Below, piece after piece: positions 62,614 through 64,000 of a stretch of 64,000 nucleotides of DNA. The notes beneath the pieces are model-generated. The model worked only from the letters and a program-made list of their open reading frames with translations. It was not told the origin of the DNA and did no database searches. Numbering within the stretch: the first letter of the stretch is position 1; every line of letters starts with the position of its first letter. Position numbers and translations under genes: made by a program. Source of the stretch: Streptomyces formicae. Its GTDB lineage: Bacteria; Actinomycetota; Actinomycetes; Streptomycetales; Streptomycetaceae. Location of the stretch: contig NZ_CP022685.1 of assembly GCF_002556545.1 (NCBI RefSeq), positions 6,550,001-6,614,000 on the forward strand, in the 5' to 3' direction.

Positions 62614-63036
62614 TTAGTTGAGCAGGCTCCCCTGGAGCTCCGCGCGCAGGTCCGGCGTGAGCACCGTGCCCGCACGATCGACAAGAAGTGCCATTTCGTA
62701 CCCAACGAGACCGATGTCCGCATCCGGGTGGGCGAGTACGGCGAGGGAAGAGCCGTCGGAGATGGACATGATGAAGAGAAATCCTCGCTCCATCTCCACA
62801 ACGGTCTGGGTCACGGAGCCGCCCTCGAAGATCCGGGAGGCCCCGGCGGTCAGCGAGGTCAGACCCGAGGCGACGGCCGCGAGCTGGTCGGCTCGGTCGC
62901 GCGGGAAGCCTTCGGACATCGCCAGAAGGAGTCCGTCGGCGGAGACCACCACGGTGTGGGACACCCCGGGGGTGTTGTCCACGAAGTTGGTGATCAACCA
63001 GTTCAGGTTCTGCGCCGCCTGGCTCATCGGGCTCAC
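62614..63036 (-). CDS. cvnB: Conservon roadblock/LC7 protein CvnB
   Basis: A 140-residue roadblock/LC7 domain protein (NLNWLITNFVDNTPGVSHTV, SADGLLLAMSEGF), the presumed GTPase-regulating partner of CvnD. The GTG at 63036 lies 7 bp after AGGAG and one base after the cvnA stop, so they are translationally coupled. The ATG at 63027 is too far from the site. Confidence 0.93.
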   Translation of the reverse strand: MSPMSQAAQNLNWLITNFVDNTPGVSHTVVVSADGLLLAMSEGFPRDRADQLAAVASGLTSLTAGASRIFEGGSVTQTVVEMERGFLFIMSISDGSSLAVLAHPDADIGLVGYEMALLVDRAGTVLTPDLRAELQGSLLN

Positions 63037-63037
63037 A

Positions 63038-64000
63038 CTAACGCTCCTGGTGGTAGGTGCTATCAGGGCTGAAGCCCTGGCCATTCGTGTCACTGCTTGC
63101 GGTGCGGCCCCGCTGGACGCCGCGGCGCAGGTTGCTCAGCCTGCCCCGCACGTCCTCGGGATCGCGGGAGACCTGGGGGCCGCCCTGTGGGGTCTGTTCC
63201 GCGGTGCCCTCGACCAGGTTGGCCTTGGGCACCCGCCGCGGGAGCCCGGACGGGGTGACCCCGCCCGCCTTCGGCTCCTTGAGGCGCTCGGCCCGCTGCC
63301 AGCGCTCGTCGTTCGACGAACGCCAGTCCTCGGGGCCCTCGTTCGCGTCGGGAGCGCTTCCGTTCCCGTTCGCGGCGGAGGAACCCCGGCGGGGGAGACC
63401 CGCGTCGGTCATCTCGTGGACGGCGGACGGGGCAGGCCCCGGCCGGTCGAAGCCTACGCGCTCGGCGTCGGCCGCGTGCGGCGCCGGAGCAGATTCCGGT
63501 TCCTGGCCGTACTCGGTCCTGTGTCCCTCACCGCTGGGCCAGTCGTCCTGACGGGACCGCTCCGGATAGGCGATCTGGGGGTCCTGGTAGCCGTCCTGGG
63601 CCGGGTAGTACTGCTCGCCCGTGTGCTGCTCTTCGGCGTACTGGCCGGTGGCGTACTGCTGGTTGCCGAACTGACCGTCGCCGTAGTGCTGGTCGCCGTA
63701 CTGCTCGTTCCCGTACTGCCCGTCGGCGTACTGCTGCCCCTGGTCGTACGCGATCTGCTGCTGTCCGTCGTAGACGGGAGCCTGCTGCTCGTACGCACCC
63801 TGCTGCTGGGGCTGCTGCCGCGGTTCGACCTCGTCGCGGAAGAGCGGGCGGTGGCCCTCGGGCTGGTGGGCCTGCGCCTCAAGGGCCGCGCGGCGCTCCT
63901 CGCGCATCAACGAGCGGCCGACCGGGTCGAGTTCGTGCTGTGCCTCGCCGCCGTCACCGGGGTAGCGGGTGTCGTCGAAGCCGAGCTCCGCGGCCGTGCG
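63038..64000 (-). CDS. cvnA: Conservon sensor kinase-like protein CvnA (C-terminal part)
   Basis: Only the C-terminal 320 residues are in the window; the gene continues past 64000. The visible part is a long disordered tail with Tyr/Gln/Gly/Asp repeats (QYGNEQYGDQHYGDGQFG at about 63650-63720) and then Pro/Arg-rich segments. CvnA proteins have an N-terminal membrane sensor and histidine-kinase-like ATPase, which would lie outside. It is assigned by its position next to cvnB, C and D. Confidence 0.88.
   Translation of the reverse strand, partial: RTAAELGFDDTRYPGDGGEAQHELDPVGRSLMREERRAALEAQAHQPEGHRPLFRDEVEPRQQPQQQGAYEQQAPVYDGQQQIAYDQGQQYADGQYGNEQYGDQHYGDGQFGNQQYATGQYAEEQHTGEQYYPAQDGYQDPQIAYPERSRQDDWPSGEGHRTEYGQEPESAPAPHAADAERVGFDRPGPAPSAVHEMTDAGLPRRGSSAANGNGSAPDANEGPEDWRSSNDERWQRAERLKEPKAGGVTPSGLPRRVPKANLVEGTAEQTPQGGPQVSRDPEDVRGRLSNLRRGVQRGRTASSDTNGQGFSPDSTYHQER

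Overview
The window is chromosomal DNA of a high-GC actinomycete, almost certainly a Streptomyces. The evidence is very high GC with strong third-position GC bias, many Tat-type signal peptides, the cvn (conservon) operon at the right edge, the accB-accE pair, and short Streptomyces-type intergenic repeats. From memory, the order cdgC-ilvBNC-serA ... leuB-ilvE-urease-agmatine deiminase-cimA-accB-accE-cvn resembles the central core of the S. coelicolor chromosome. That comparison is recalled, not computed. I see no rRNA, tRNA, phage, IS element or CRISPR.

Layout. 1-6.9 kb: a large LuxR-type ATPase regulator, a small DUF6191-like protein, a secreted sugar dehydrogenase, an aldo/keto reductase and a 2-hydroxyacid dehydrogenase. 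7-16 kb: a membrane GGDEF protein with a degenerate EAL domain (cdgC-like), then ilvB-ilvN-ilvC and serA. ilvB is preceded by a complete translational attenuator with a 13-codon leader peptide containing Ile-Leu-Val-Leu. 16-23 kb: an MFS exporter with a divergent TetR regulator, a small SH3-like secreted protein, and a proline catabolic module (PucR-type regulator divergent from proline dehydrogenase and pruA). 23-29.5 kb: resistance and redox genes: a class A beta-lactamase, MerR plus old yellow enzyme, a nitroreductase, an aminoglycoside 2'-N-acetyltransferase-like GNAT, and an MDR oxidoreductase divergent from a LysR regulator. 29-34 kb: a Tat-exported purple acid phosphatase-like enzyme, leuB, ilvE and a 155-bp tandem repeat.

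34-40 kb is a nitrogen module. An NCS1 permease is divergent from ureAB (fused gamma-beta), ureC, agmatine deiminase and a TetR regulator, and two similar inverted repeats lie in the divergent promoter region. The urease has no accessory genes here and lacks the usual active-site flap cysteine. 40-44.6 kb holds four tandem paralogous secreted beta-propeller proteins. 44.7-46.6 kb is cimA (citramalate synthase) behind a second attenuator, with an Ile-Ile leader peptide.

46.6-56 kb: a Gly-rich membrane protein, an FMN reductase, YceI, an operon of an RHH (HicB-like) regulator, a DUF4097 protein and a DrrAB-like ABC exporter, and a family 8 polysaccharide lyase. The RHH gene starts inside a perfect 32-bp palindrome made of three 8-mers spaced 11 bp apart. 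56-64 kb: accB-accE (acyl-CoA carboxylase), a 1015-residue NACHT-type STAND NTPase with an N-terminal helical region and LRR-like C-terminus, and the cvnA-B-C-D operon running toward it, separated by a 27-bp perfect hairpin.

The most interesting candidates are the NACHT protein (possible anti-phage sensor or conservon partner), the noncanonical urease/agmatine deiminase unit, the RHH operator array, the propeller quartet, and the cimA attenuator.
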